Shown: positions 8,588 to 16,617 of the stretch, one piece after another
How positions within the stretch are numbered: position 1 is the first letter of the stretch
How the letters are laid out: each line of letters starts with the position of its first letter
Origin: a candidate division WOR-3 bacterium
GTDB lineage: Bacteria; Hydrothermota; Tepidihabitantia; Tepidihabitantales; CAIPLT01
Length of the DNA: 53,820 nucleotides
Assembly (NCBI GenBank): GCA_026418155.1
Contig: JAOABV010000003.1
Span: 1-53,820 of the forward strand
Reading direction: 5' to 3'
Made by a program: the position numbers and the translations under genes
The notes under the pieces: model-generated
The model's input: the letters and a program-made list of their open reading frames with translations, nothing else
The model's database searches: none
What the model was told of the DNA's origin: nothing

Positions 8588-8749
8588 ATGGAAAAGAAAA
8601 AGACCAAGAAAGAGACAAAAACTCAAAAAGGGAAAAAATATACCTGTCAAGAATGTGGTTTAGTTGTCACAATAGATAAACCTTGTGGCTGTGTTGAAGA
8701 ATGTGATATTATCTGTTGTGGCCAATCGATGAAACCAAAGCAGAAATAG
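8588..8749 (+). CDS. desulforedoxin-like small Fe/Zn-ribbon protein (53 aa)
   Basis: Short gene with an ATG at 8588 and a TAG at 8747-8749, preceded by ACAGGAG. A lysine-rich N-terminal tail (residues 1-17) leads into YTCQECGLVV (Cys20, Cys23) and ends in DIICCGQSMK (Cys43, Cys44). The CxxC plus terminal CC spacing is that of desulforedoxin and the N-terminal centre of desulfoferrodoxin, which bind one Fe or Zn in a Cys4 site. Three additional cysteines (33, 35, 39) are unusual. It sits 28 bases behind the ferritin gene and 70 bases before the next one. A role as electron donor in superoxide or peroxide reduction is inferred from the family and the neighbours. Confidence 0.8.
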   Translation: MEKKKTKKETKTQKGKKYTCQECGLVVTIDKPCGCVEECDIICCGQSMKPKQK

Positions 8750-8820
8750 TTTTTTGACAGGATTTTTACCAGCGTAACATCAACCTGAATTCGAAACAGC
8801 GTTTTTTAGGATAAATAATT

Positions 8821-9315
8821 ATGAATTTAACGATATATAGTCTAAAAGATTTATTGGTTACCGCACTCAAAAGCGAGGTTGAGAGTCGAAACATATATAC
8901 TCGTTTGGCGGAAAGTGTGGAAAATTTTCTCTTAAAAGACCGATTTAATTTTCTTGCCAGTGAAGAAGAAAAACACCGAGCATTTTTCGAAAATCTGTTT
9001 AAACAGAAATTTCCCCAAAGGAAAATTTCTTTACCGAAAAAAAGTCCAGTTCCTTTACCCCAAATAAATTTTGATGAGAAAAACTTTGTGATTAGTGAGA
9101 TTTTATTAAGTGCAATGAAAGCCGAAAAAGCCGCCTATGATTTTTACACCAAATTGACTAAGAGATTTAAGGACAGTCCTGAGATTCAAAAGATGCTTCA
9201 TTATATTGCGTCAATGGAAATGGGACATTATCGGATATTGGAACTGGAAAAAGAGAATGCGGAAAAGTTTGAGAGTCACGATATCGAATGGCCCTTGATG
9301 CATGTCGGACCATAA
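8821..9315 (+). CDS. rubrerythrin-like di-iron ferritin-family protein
   Basis: 164 residues with two ExxR/ExxA-type helix pairs. Probable metal ligands are Glu19 or Glu21, the EEEKH group (Glu48-His52), Glu102 (AEKAAYDFY) and Glu133 with His136 (SMEMGH). This is the rubrerythrin di-iron layout, but the C-terminal rubredoxin domain is missing: the protein ends in a short tail (HDIEWPLMHVGP). The rubredoxin function may come from the next gene. Likely role: peroxide reduction in an anaerobe. The ATG at 8821 lacks a clear Shine-Dalgarno sequence. Confidence 0.85.
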   Translation: MNLTIYSLKDLLVTALKSEVESRNIYTRLAESVENFLLKDRFNFLASEEEKHRAFFENLFKQKFPQRKISLPKKSPVPLPQINFDEKNFVISEILLSAMKAEKAAYDFYTKLTKRFKDSPEIQKMLHYIASMEMGHYRILELEKENAEKFESHDIEWPLMHVGP

Positions 9316-9362
9316 ATTAGGTAACATTTCTTAATTTTCAGTTATTGTTTAGGAGAAACAAT

Positions 9363-9821
9363 ATGAAAAAATGGCGTTGCACTGTTTGTGGTTATATTCA
9401 CATCGGTAATGAACCGCCGGAAAAATGTCCGAATTGTAATGCACCAAAAGAAAAGTTTGTTGAAGTTCCAGCTGATTTTGAACAAATTCATATTCACCAT
9501 GCTCAAAAAATAACTTACGGCACAGAAGTGGAAATTAACCCGTTCTTTGGTGATTATGCGTCGCTTGCCCCATATATTTATAATTTACCCGTAGGCAAAA
9601 AAGTCGGATTGCATAAACACCCCACTACAGATGAGCTCTTTTTTATCGTTAAAGGTAAAATCAAGTTTCGAGTCGGTCAAAAAGAATTTATTGCTGTGCC
9701 GGGTGATGTGGTCCAAGGTAAAATGGATATTCCCCATTCGTTTGAAAATATCGGCGATGAACCCGCGGCATTCCTTTCAGTAAAAGGACCAAAACCAGTT
9801 GATTTAGTAATGTTAGAATAA
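9363..9821 (+). CDS. rubredoxin-like / cupin fusion protein
   Basis: 152 residues from the ATG at 9363, which has AGGAG 7 bases upstream; an in-frame upstream start is less likely. Residues 1-35 are a rubredoxin-type ribbon with CTVCGY (Cys6, Cys9) and CPNC (Cys22, Cys25). Residues ~45-150 form a single cupin domain with GLHKHPTTDELFFIVKGK and, later, IPHSFEN, which supply the usual metal-binding His-x-His, Glu and His. The cupin may be an oxygenase-like or sensing domain; the substrate is unknown. Fusion to an electron-carrier ribbon and its place between rubrerythrin and glutaredoxin genes suggest a redox or peroxide role. Confidence 0.85.
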   Translation: MKKWRCTVCGYIHIGNEPPEKCPNCNAPKEKFVEVPADFEQIHIHHAQKITYGTEVEINPFFGDYASLAPYIYNLPVGKKVGLHKHPTTDELFFIVKGKIKFRVGQKEFIAVPGDVVQGKMDIPHSFENIGDEPAAFLSVKGPKPVDLVMLE

Positions 9822-9852
9822 AATAACAAAGTAGGTACCAAATCATTCTTTA

Positions 9853-10137
9853 ATGAAATTAAATCATATTGAAGGTAAAAATAGAGGAAAAATTGTGTTA
9901 TATGCTTTGAGTACTTGTGGTTGGTGTAAAAGAACTAAAACGCTCTTAAGAGAATTAGGTGTGTCATATGATTATATTGATGTCGATTTGCTTACCGGCA
10001 AAGAACGAGACGAAGTTTTAGCCGAAATAAAAAAATGGAATCCAAAACTTTCTTTTCCTACACTTGTAATTCGCGATGCAGAATGTATCGTTGGCTTTGA
10101 AGAAGACAAAATCAAGCAAGCATTAACTAATGACTGA
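9853..10137 (+). CDS. glutaredoxin-family thiol-disulfide carrier
   Basis: 94-residue thioredoxin-fold protein with the active site CGWC (Cys22, Cys25) in [16 protein letters not shown], the cis-Pro region FPTLV, and the C-terminal [11 protein letters not shown] helix. It resembles NrdH and the small glutaredoxins of anaerobes. Its stop overlaps the start of the FTR-type reductase gene by 8 bases, so the two are translationally coupled. The neighbour is the probable electron donor. Substrates could include ribonucleotide reductase or peroxiredoxin, but none is in the window. Confidence 0.92.
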   Translation: MKLNHIEGKNRGKIVLYALSTCGWCKRTKTLLRELGVSYDYIDVDLLTGKERDEVLAEIKKWNPKLSFPTLVIRDAECIVGFEEDKIKQALTND

Positions 10138-10639
10138 AGTCAATATCACCGAAACCGAAGTCCAAGCATTATACGAAAAGTTAATTAAAGATTGTAAAGC
10201 ATCAGGGTATTATCTCAATCCTGATACCGAATTTGTTAAGGATTTGATAAAGGGACTTCTAATGAACGAAAAGCGGTATGGTTATCAATCTTGTCCGTGT
10301 CGAATCGCCTCAGGAGTCAAAGAAGAAGATTTAGATATTATCTGCCCTTGTGATTATCGGGATGCCGATTTAAATGATTTTGGTACTTGTTATTGTGCAT
10401 TATATGTAACCCGCGAAGTCATCGAAGGTAAGAAAAAGGTCAGCTCAATTCCGGAAAGAAGATTACCTTTAGAAATAAGAAAAAATATGCGCAGGGCAAG
10501 TGTCAAAGAAATTTCTACTTTTTTATCGTTACCAGTGTGGCGGTGTAAAGTTTGTGGCTATTTGTGCGCCCGCGAAAAGCCTCCTGACATTTGTCCAATT
10601 TGTAAGGTCTCAAGCGATCGGTTCGAAAGATTTATCTAA
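10130..10639 (+). CDS. ferredoxin:disulfide reductase (FTR catalytic-type domain fused to rubredoxin)
   Basis: 169 residues. Residues ~15-105 match the catalytic subunit of ferredoxin:thioredoxin reductase: CPC (55-57), CPCDYRD (72-78) and CYC (87-89), providing the 4Fe-4S ligands and the redox-active disulfide. The third motif is CYC rather than the plant CHC. Residues ~137-160 are a rubredoxin ribbon (CKVCGY and CPIC). FTR-rubredoxin fusions are known as ferredoxin:disulfide reductases in Methanosarcina, where they reduce glutaredoxin/thioredoxin-like partners. The overlapping glutaredoxin gene fits that pairing. No NADPH-dependent thioredoxin reductase is seen in the window, so reduced ferredoxin is the likely electron source. 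Confidence 0.9.
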   Translation: MTEVNITETEVQALYEKLIKDCKASGYYLNPDTEFVKDLIKGLLMNEKRYGYQSCPCRIASGVKEEDLDIICPCDYRDADLNDFGTCYCALYVTREVIEGKKKVSSIPERRLPLEIRKNMRRASVKEISTFLSLPVWRCKVCGYLCAREKPPDICPICKVSSDRFERFI

Positions 10640-10728
10640 GGTGGCTTGGCTTAAATTTTAGTTGTATCAAAAGCACTAATGATAATCTCCATTTTTTAAA
10701 AACTCAGAAACAACACTAAAGTATAGTA

Positions 10729-12216
10729 TTACTCGGACTCTTTGATAATTGTTCCGGAAAAAACATAGATTTCAGTATTTCTATCCTGCCAGGCATTTTC
10801 TGGTAAGCCGGCTTTCCAACAAGTATGCTTTAAGAAAGTTTCTCGGTCCCAGCCTTCTTCAGTTGCCACTTGAGGCAACAATAATCCTTGATTATAGCCT
10901 CGTTTTATAACTATACCATGTTTACCAACCTGTATTTCGTTAATGTTTTTGATTCTTCTTAAAGGAGTCATCACGGTAATTTCAATTGTAATATCTTTTA
11001 ATTCGTTTGCAGTTACGCGAGGAAATCTTGGGTCTTCAGTTGATGCGGCAATCGCCATATCTGAGACTGCTTGATATAGTGGTTTTATTCCTTGAACATA
11101 ACCAATACAACCACGAAGTTGTCCTCTCTTTTTTAGAGTGACAAATACACCATATTGTTCTTTTAATTTTTCGGTTATTGGTTTAAATTCAGGGATTTTT
11201 TTACCTACAATATGATTTTCTATCGTTGTGCGAGCAATTCTTAAAAGTTCTTTTTTCTCCTGTTCCGTTAATTGAATTATATCGTGTTGGTTGATATCAT
11301 TGGTTTTTATTTCATCAGTTTTAGATTTAGTTTCTGTTTTATAAAATATCGCTGAGGCATAGCCAACACAATAACCTCCTCTTTCTCCCATAACATCATT
11401 AGAATTTGTCTGATGAAGTATCTGTGATTGATTTGCACCGAGTAATTTACTAGTAAGCATTACAATGACAATAGGATAGCCACCACAGGCTTGGGCTTTA
11501 TCTTGTTTTAAGGCATTATATAGACCCTCTGGGTCGAATTTTTCCAGATAACTCAAAGTTAGGGCATCAGTTTTTTTACAAGCATCATAAGAGTAACCAT
11601 GGTATAAGTCCGAAGAAGCCAATAGTACAACATTCTTATTTTTAATTACATTAGCAATGGCTTGAGCAAGTATTTGACATTCGTTAAAAGTCGGTTCCAA
11701 AGACATAATTGGTACAATCTTAAAATCTTTAAGCGTTCGCTGGAGAAAAGGAAGTTGGACTTCTAAGGAGTGTTCTTCCGAGTGGGCATCTGGAAGATTT
11801 CTAATTTTATTGCTCTGTGTGATGATTGCTTGAGCAACCGATTCATCAATTGCAACTTGCCCCAAAGGTGTTTGCCAACTGCCTTGTCCATATACCGCAA
11901 AACCCTGAATAAATACTCGGTGAGTTGGACCAAGCATAATCACTGTTTGAATATCTTTTTCTGCTATCGCCTTATAAGCATAGGCCGCAGTTGGACCAGA
12001 ATAAGGGTAACCTGCATGAGGCACAACAATCCCAATAATTTTACCGTGAATTTTAGGCGTCGTAGTTTTAATTAAAAGGTCATCAACGGTTTTCTGGAGA
12101 ATCTTTTTGTCACCCGGATAAAATTGACCGGCAACAACTGCTTCTCTTATCATCTTCGCCTCCAATGAGAAGATAAAAATAATACAAATTATTATTAATA
12201 TAATAATCCTCTTCAT
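10729..12216 (-). CDS. AmmeMemoRadiSam B-A fusion (Memo domain plus AMMECR1 domain) with signal peptide
   Basis: 495 residues. The N terminus is a hydrophobic export signal (MKRIIILII onward, Ala cleavage region near residue 20). Residues ~22-290 are a Memo-like domain (AmmeMemoRadiSam protein B), related to the extradiol dioxygenase fold, with VPHAGYPYSGPTA, GPTHRVF and SSDLYHG. Residues ~315-490 are an AMMECR1 domain (protein A), with GVFVTLKKRGQLRGCIGY. B and A are often adjacent to a radical SAM protein of the same system; none lies next to it here. A signal peptide on this fusion is unexpected. Biochemical function is not established for the family. Its ATG overlaps the stop of a 40-residue zinc-ribbon gene (ATGA). 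Confidence 0.9.
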   Translation of the reverse strand: MKRIIILIIICIIFIFSLEAKMIREAVVAGQFYPGDKKILQKTVDDLLIKTTTPKIHGKIIGIVVPHAGYPYSGPTAAYAYKAIAEKDIQTVIMLGPTHRVFIQGFAVYGQGSWQTPLGQVAIDESVAQAIITQSNKIRNLPDAHSEEHSLEVQLPFLQRTLKDFKIVPIMSLEPTFNECQILAQAIANVIKNKNVVLLASSDLYHGYSYDACKKTDALTLSYLEKFDPEGLYNALKQDKAQACGGYPIVIVMLTSKLLGANQSQILHQTNSNDVMGERGGYCVGYASAIFYKTETKSKTDEIKTNDINQHDIIQLTEQEKKELLRIARTTIENHIVGKKIPEFKPITEKLKEQYGVFVTLKKRGQLRGCIGYVQGIKPLYQAVSDMAIAASTEDPRFPRVTANELKDITIEITVMTPLRRIKNINEIQVGKHGIVIKRGYNQGLLLPQVATEEGWDRETFLKHTCWKAGLPENAWQDRNTEIYVFSGTIIKESE

Positions 12217-12335
12217 CTTATTGATTTTAATCTTTGCATTCTTGCTTTACCACATTTGGGGCATATCCATTTTCTTTGTTTATGAAAAGTTCGTTTGACC
12301 TCAACCATTTTTATTTTACATCGGCGACAATACAT
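12213..12335 (-). CDS. 40-residue zinc-ribbon protein
   Basis: Minus-strand ATG at 12335-12333 and TGA at 12215-12213. The sequence has CRRC at residues 3-6 and CPKC at 25-28, a four-cysteine zinc knuckle, and is rich in Lys and Arg (MYCRRCKIKMVEVKR at the start). Its TGA overlaps the ATG of the downstream Memo-AMMECR1 gene as ATGA, which suggests coupled translation. The composition would suit a nucleic-acid or ribosome-binding mini-protein, but this is not shown. Confidence 0.65.
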   Translation of the reverse strand: MYCRRCKIKMVEVKRTFHKQRKWICPKCGKARMQRLKSIR

Positions 12336-12358
12336 CCTATTAAAAACTTATTAATATT

Positions 12359-12622
12359 TTAACTTGAGATTCGTTCCAGATGTTCAGAGGCTTCTTTGAG
12401 TTGAGGGTCAAGTTGTAGTGCTTTACGATACATTTCTTGCGCTTCAGGAATTTGATTGGATGCTTCGTATGCTAGTCCTAATTGAAAGTAGACCTTGGCG
12501 TCAGGCTGTAATTTTAATGCCGACTTAAACTGTTTTATGGCTTCAGAATATCTCTGATTCAAGATATAAAATTGACCAAGTTCAATATAATCTTGCGCGG
12601 TCACAGGTTTTTTCTTAGACAT
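12359..12622 (-). CDS. small TPR-repeat protein
   Basis: 87 residues, nearly all tetratricopeptide repeats: YIELGQFYILNQRYSEAIKQ and then VYFQLGLAYEASNQIPEAQE with a capping helix. TPRs mediate protein contacts; no catalytic part is present and there is no signal peptide. It lies 41 bases after trkA and 23 bases before the zinc-ribbon gene on the same strand, so it may be part of the same transcript. Partner unknown. Confidence 0.85.
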   Translation of the reverse strand: MSKKKPVTAQDYIELGQFYILNQRYSEAIKQFKSALKLQPDAKVYFQLGLAYEASNQIPEAQEMYRKALQLDPQLKEASEHLERISS

Positions 12623-12663
12623 AGTGTTTTATGCAATTAAGTCATTTTTAGTATTGCAGAATA

Positions 12664-13353
12664 TTACATTCGTTCAATTTTTTCTAAGTCTTCATATTTA
12701 CCAAGAATCGTCAAAATATCACCTTCTGAGATTTCATCCTCAGCCCCAGGGCCAATAATTACATCTTCTTTGAAATCCGGTGTTCCCTTTTCTGTGATAA
12801 TCGGAATTTTGCGTTTGATAGCAATAACTGTTACATTATATTTTTCCCGAAGGCCAATTTGTTTTAATGTTTTACCAATAAACTGTTTTGGCGCAGCAAT
12901 TTCAATTATACTGTGAATTGGCGAAAGTTCAATGTAATCAAAGATTTTTGTGGAAAAGAAACTTTCTGCAAGTCGAGTTGCCACTTCGCGTTCTGGATAA
13001 ATTACTTTATCTGCGCCAATGCGCTGGAGGATTTTGCCATGACGGTCATTAACAGCTTTAACAATCACTTGTTTGACACCAAGTTCTTTCAGAATCAAAG
13101 TAATAAGAATACTAGTATCGATATTTTGACCAACACTGACAATAGCAACATCAACATCAGCAACACCGATATCTTTGAGAGCGCGCTCATCAGTTGCATC
13201 TAAAACAAAACTATGTGTCACTAGTTCTGCAAATTCTCGAACTTCGTTTTCGTCTGAGTCAATAACCATTACTTCAAAGCCTTTTTCGGCTAAGGCACGA
13301 GCAATGCTCGAGCCAAAGCGTCCTAACCCAATAACAACAAAACTTTTAGCCAA
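12664..13353 (-). CDS. trkA: Trk/Ktr potassium uptake regulatory subunit (TrkA/KtrA type)
   Basis: 229 residues. The N-terminal RCK Rossmann domain has GLGRFGSSIARAL (nucleotide-binding glycine loop near residue 8) and VIDSDENEVREFA; the C-terminal TrkA_C domain follows from about residue 145 (IIEIAAPKQFIGKTL). The single RCK unit is the KtrA-like size. It gates the membrane channel encoded directly upstream, whose stop overlaps this start by 8 bases, so both are made together. Confidence 0.95.
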   Translation of the reverse strand: MAKSFVVIGLGRFGSSIARALAEKGFEVMVIDSDENEVREFAELVTHSFVLDATDERALKDIGVADVDVAIVSVGQNIDTSILITLILKELGVKQVIVKAVNDRHGKILQRIGADKVIYPEREVATRLAESFFSTKIFDYIELSPIHSIIEIAAPKQFIGKTLKQIGLREKYNVTVIAIKRKIPIITEKGTPDFKEDVIIGPGAEDEISEGDILTILGKYEDLEKIERM

Positions 13354-14722
13354 CTAAAATCACCCCCTCAGGATATGAGTACGATATAATTTTTTTTCTA
13401 ATTAATGCGGTGGCTAAGGTTAAGATACCAACTCGGCCAATAAGCATTGTTAGGATGATGACTAATTTTCCTAAGACTGTAAAATCATAGGATGCAGAAA
13501 GATTAGTCATTATCTCAGAGCCACGAGATAAGCCGACTGTACCAAATGCCGAAAATAATTCAAAAAGACATGTAAGTATGTTCATATCGGGTTTATTAAA
13601 GATTAAGAGTAAAATCAGAGATGTCAAGAGCCAAGATATGGCTAAGCCAACAATTAAAAATGCCTTAAAAATTTGTTCTTGAGCGACCCGTCGCCGATAT
13701 AGAAAAATTTCCGATTGGCCGGTGAGTAGGGCTTTAATTTGAAGCAAAATAATACTGAAAGTGGTCGTTTTAACACCACCACCTGTTCCGCCAGGCGAAG
13801 CACCGATAAACATTAAAACAATTATAAATAATAAAGTTGCCGGATGAAAGATTTTGAGACTAAGAGTATTAAATCCAGCAGTTCGCGCAGTTACCGCATG
13901 AAAGTAGGCATTGAGAATTTTTAAGGAAGTCGGATAAAGTCTTAAAGAACCACGCCACTCTAATAAAAGAATTAACAGTGTGCCAACAACAATAAGGATT
14001 AATGTGGTTGTTAACACTGTTTTGGTATGTAAGGAAAGATGGTTATTAATTTTTTTGACATAGGTCTTATATAAATCAGAAATCACAACAAAGCCAATAC
14101 CACCACAAATGAAAAGAAAAGATATTGTTAATAAGACAAAATAATTTGTTGAATAGTTAGTGAGATTTTCAGAAAAAGTGGAGAAGCCGGCATTACAGAA
14201 TGCGGAAACTGAATGAAAGATTGCATGACCTAATGCATAAAAAATTTTCATTGGCGTATAGTGTAAAAAATAGATAAAAAGGGCAAGTGCCCCTAATGCT
14301 TCAAAAACTAAAGTAACTCTTAAGACAGTAAAGCCGAATCGCTTAAGATTGTCGTAAGTAAAGACATTGAATGATTCTTTGGCAACCAATCGGTCTCGCA
14401 AACTTAGTTTCTGCCTTAAGAAGAAGAAAAAAGTCGTAGAAAGGGTCATATAACCTATACCACCAATTTGAATTAATAATAGAATGATTAATTTTCCAAA
14501 TAATGTAAAGTCTGTAGCAGTATCTCTTACAATCAATCCCGTGACACAAACTGCTGAAGTTGCGGTATAAAACGCATCAATCAGGCTAATATTTTTAGAT
14601 GCGATAGGAAGATATAAGAGTAATGCACCAACGATAATAATGGACAAATAACCAAAAACCAGTAACCGACCAGGGTTTACTTGGCTTGCGAGTCGTGCCA
14701 TTTTGTTAAAGATTTTAAACAA
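13346..14722 (-). CDS. trkH: Trk/Ktr potassium uptake channel subunit (TrkH/KtrB type)
   Basis: 458-residue integral membrane protein with repeated pore units. The four selectivity-filter segments can be seen as TSAVCVTGL, SAFCNAGF, TARTAGFN and SAFGTVGL, each with the conserved glycine. Length and order fit TrkH/KtrB. The annotated ATG at 14722 lies inside the end of the upstream NTPase gene (46-base overlap); an internal ATG at 14701 is possible. It is followed by trkA, its cytoplasmic gating partner. Confidence 0.95.
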   Translation of the reverse strand: MFKIFNKMARLASQVNPGRLLVFGYLSIIIVGALLLYLPIASKNISLIDAFYTATSAVCVTGLIVRDTATDFTLFGKLIILLLIQIGGIGYMTLSTTFFFFLRQKLSLRDRLVAKESFNVFTYDNLKRFGFTVLRVTLVFEALGALALFIYFLHYTPMKIFYALGHAIFHSVSAFCNAGFSTFSENLTNYSTNYFVLLTISFLFICGGIGFVVISDLYKTYVKKINNHLSLHTKTVLTTTLILIVVGTLLILLLEWRGSLRLYPTSLKILNAYFHAVTARTAGFNTLSLKIFHPATLLFIIVLMFIGASPGGTGGGVKTTTFSIILLQIKALLTGQSEIFLYRRRVAQEQIFKAFLIVGLAISWLLTSLILLLIFNKPDMNILTCLFELFSAFGTVGLSRGSEIMTNLSASYDFTVLGKLVIILTMLIGRVGILTLATALIRKKIISYSYPEGVILVG

Positions 14723-15216
14723 CTTTTTATAATATCTTCAATTTTTTGCTTGCTCGTATCGAAGACAACAGTATTCGGATAGGATTTTAGATGATTCAGA
14801 AAAGGAATATTTGATATAGGGATTGTAGCAATGACGGCTTGACGGTTAGCCTTGTGAAAAATTTCTTGAATTGCACTTTTGAATTTATCGCTCATCAGTT
14901 CCATTTTACCAATTTCGTCGATAATAATCAAATCTTTTTCTTGTAACGCTTTTTTTAGACTATTGATGCCGATTATTTCTAAGTCAGCAAGATTCACTCC
15001 ATATCTTGAGATACGAAGCGAACTTCTATACTTCTGGTGGGCTAAAACACCTTGTTCACCAAAAGTCGTAACTATTTTAAATCCGATTCTTTTGCCATTT
15101 TCTTTTATCTCTTCAGTAAAAAATCCGCCAAACGAAATATTAGGCAATAAAGATAAGAGTTTTTTAATCAAAGTGGTTTTACCTGAACGCGGCTTACCAG
15201 TTATTAAAATCTTCAT
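14677..15216 (-). CDS. THEP1-type nucleoside-triphosphatase
   Basis: 179 residues. P-loop GKPRSGKTT near residues 7-15, Walker B LIIIDEIGKMEL near residue 96, and the FGGFFTEEI segment match the THEP1/YjeE-independent NTPase family (COG1618) found in archaea and thermophilic bacteria. It hydrolyses NTPs in vitro in that family; its cellular role is unknown. It is upstream of and overlaps trkH. Adjacent lineages may or may not keep this pairing. Confidence 0.92.
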   Translation of the reverse strand: MKILITGKPRSGKTTLIKKLLSLLPNISFGGFFTEEIKENGKRIGFKIVTTFGEQGVLAHQKYRSSLRISRYGVNLADLEIIGINSLKKALQEKDLIIIDEIGKMELMSDKFKSAIQEIFHKANRQAVIATIPISNIPFLNHLKSYPNTVVFDTSKQKIEDIIKSCLKSLTKWHDSQAK

Positions 15217-15259
15217 TACTTAAGCACGAATACCAAAATTTAACAAATCCGACAAATAT

Positions 15260-15322
15260 TTAATCAAAATCGAAGAAAAATTTTTGTACTGTTTGCCAAA
15301 TATGCAGTAAATGTTTCTTCAT
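15260..15322 (-). CDS. doubtful 20-residue ORF overlapping the end of tolB
   Basis: An ATG at 15322-15320 overlaps the tolB stop as ATGA and the frame runs to a TAA at 15262-15260 ([10 protein letters not shown], then an aromatic-rich tail ending FDFD). It could be a coupled mini-protein, or chance. No ribosome site of its own and no family. Confidence 0.2.
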   Translation of the reverse strand: MKKHLLHIWQTVQKFFFDFD

Positions 15323-16617
15323 TTCAATAACCTTGGCGACCAAGTTGGTGAAAAGGCGCCGCCTACATTGGTAATTTGGCGCAGTCCCGTACCATTCCAG
15401 TGCATTGTCCAAATTTCATAGGTACCAGTGCGATTAGAACTAAAAGCAATATGTAGTCCATCTGGAGACCAAGATGGTTCTTCATTATTTCTCAAGCTAG
15501 TGAGCCGCATGCGGTTATCCCCAGTTAAATCCGTAATAAAAATCTGATTTGTACCATCTTCAACGCGTGAGACGAAAGCAATTAAATCGCCACGAGGAGA
15601 CCAAGCCGGCGAAGTATTATAAGAGCCTTCAAAAGTCAGGCGCCGCATATTGGTGCCATCAACATTAATTATATAAATTTGGGGTGTGCCGGTACGGTCC
15701 GAGACAAATGCCAATTCACGACCTGATGGCGACCAGGTTGGGGAAATGTCTATTGAATGACCATAAGTAAGGCGCCGAAGATTTTTGCCATCAGCATTCA
15801 TTAAATAAATATCCGGAGTTCCATCGATAGTTAAACTGAGTGCTATTGTTTTGCCATCCGGCGAATAGGCCGGCGTAGTATTAAGACCATCTTTACCACA
15901 AAATAAGTCAATTTTATCTTTGTTTAGATCATAAGTATAAATATTGAGATTGTTTTTAGCATAACTGCAAAAAGCAATCTTATTTGCTAATGGTGACCAG
16001 TCAGGAAAGAGTTTGTAGCCACCATCTTTAGTGAGTTGCTGAAAATTAAAGCCATCATAATCAACCCGTGCTAATTCTTTATTTTTTCCGATTCTTATAG
16101 AAAATGCAATTTGAGTCTGGTTGATGCCTTCTTCACCAGTTAATAATTTAATTACATCATCGGCAATCTTATGTGCTAACCAACGGTAGTTTTCCGTAAT
16201 TTCATATCCCTTAGTTCCAATAAGTCTTCGACTAAATAAATCATAAAGTCTAATGTTTAATATAGTTCGCTTCTTAATTTGGATATCGCCGGCTAAAAGC
16301 ACTTGGGCGCCTATTTTCGACCATTTATTAAAATCAATCCTTTTTTCATATGTGCTGAGTGTGGAATCGATGGGCATTGGAACTATTTCAAAATAAAGCG
16401 AATAACCTAAATCGTCAGATATCACTTGTTTTATATTTTTACTAACATTAGATAATAATTCTGGAGCAATAGATGGTAAAAGAAAATCAGCGATAACAAT
16501 GCTAATCTTTTTTCTGGTAGCACCGGCAGTAATTTTTGCCCAAATTTCTTGTTGAGCATAAAGAATTTGCCACAAAGACGAAACACAGAGAATAATTAAA
16601 AATATCTTATGCTTCAC
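15319..16617 (-). CDS. tolB: Tol-Pal system beta-propeller protein TolB
   Basis: 432 residues with a signal peptide ending near LYA-QQ. The N-terminal TolB domain (about 25-170) is followed by a six-bladed propeller with repeated motifs such as [20 protein letters not shown] and [14 protein letters not shown]. TolB is periplasmic and helps keep the outer membrane attached during division; TolA, TolQ, TolR and Pal are not in the window. Its start overlaps the 3' end of clpX by 11 bases, an unusual partner, so expression is probably coupled to clpX. Confidence 0.93.
   Translation of the reverse strand: MKHKIFLIILCVSSLWQILYAQQEIWAKITAGATRKKISIVIADFLLPSIAPELLSNVSKNIKQVISDDLGYSLYFEIVPMPIDSTLSTYEKRIDFNKWSKIGAQVLLAGDIQIKKRTILNIRLYDLFSRRLIGTKGYEITENYRWLAHKIADDVIKLLTGEEGINQTQIAFSIRIGKNKELARVDYDGFNFQQLTKDGGYKLFPDWSPLANKIAFCSYAKNNLNIYTYDLNKDKIDLFCGKDGLNTTPAYSPDGKTIALSLTIDGTPDIYLMNADGKNLRRLTYGHSIDISPTWSPSGRELAFVSDRTGTPQIYIINVDGTNMRRLTFEGSYNTSPAWSPRGDLIAFVSRVEDGTNQIFITDLTGDNRMRLTSLRNNEEPSWSPDGLHIAFSSNRTGTYEIWTMHWNGTGLRQITNVGGAFSPTWSPRLLK

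Noticed and set aside
8751-8790. Promoter from TTGACAG at 8754 for the rubrerythrin-like gene
   Set aside because: No acceptable -10 box at 16-18 bases; ACATCA is too weak, and an operon with the upstream genes is simpler.
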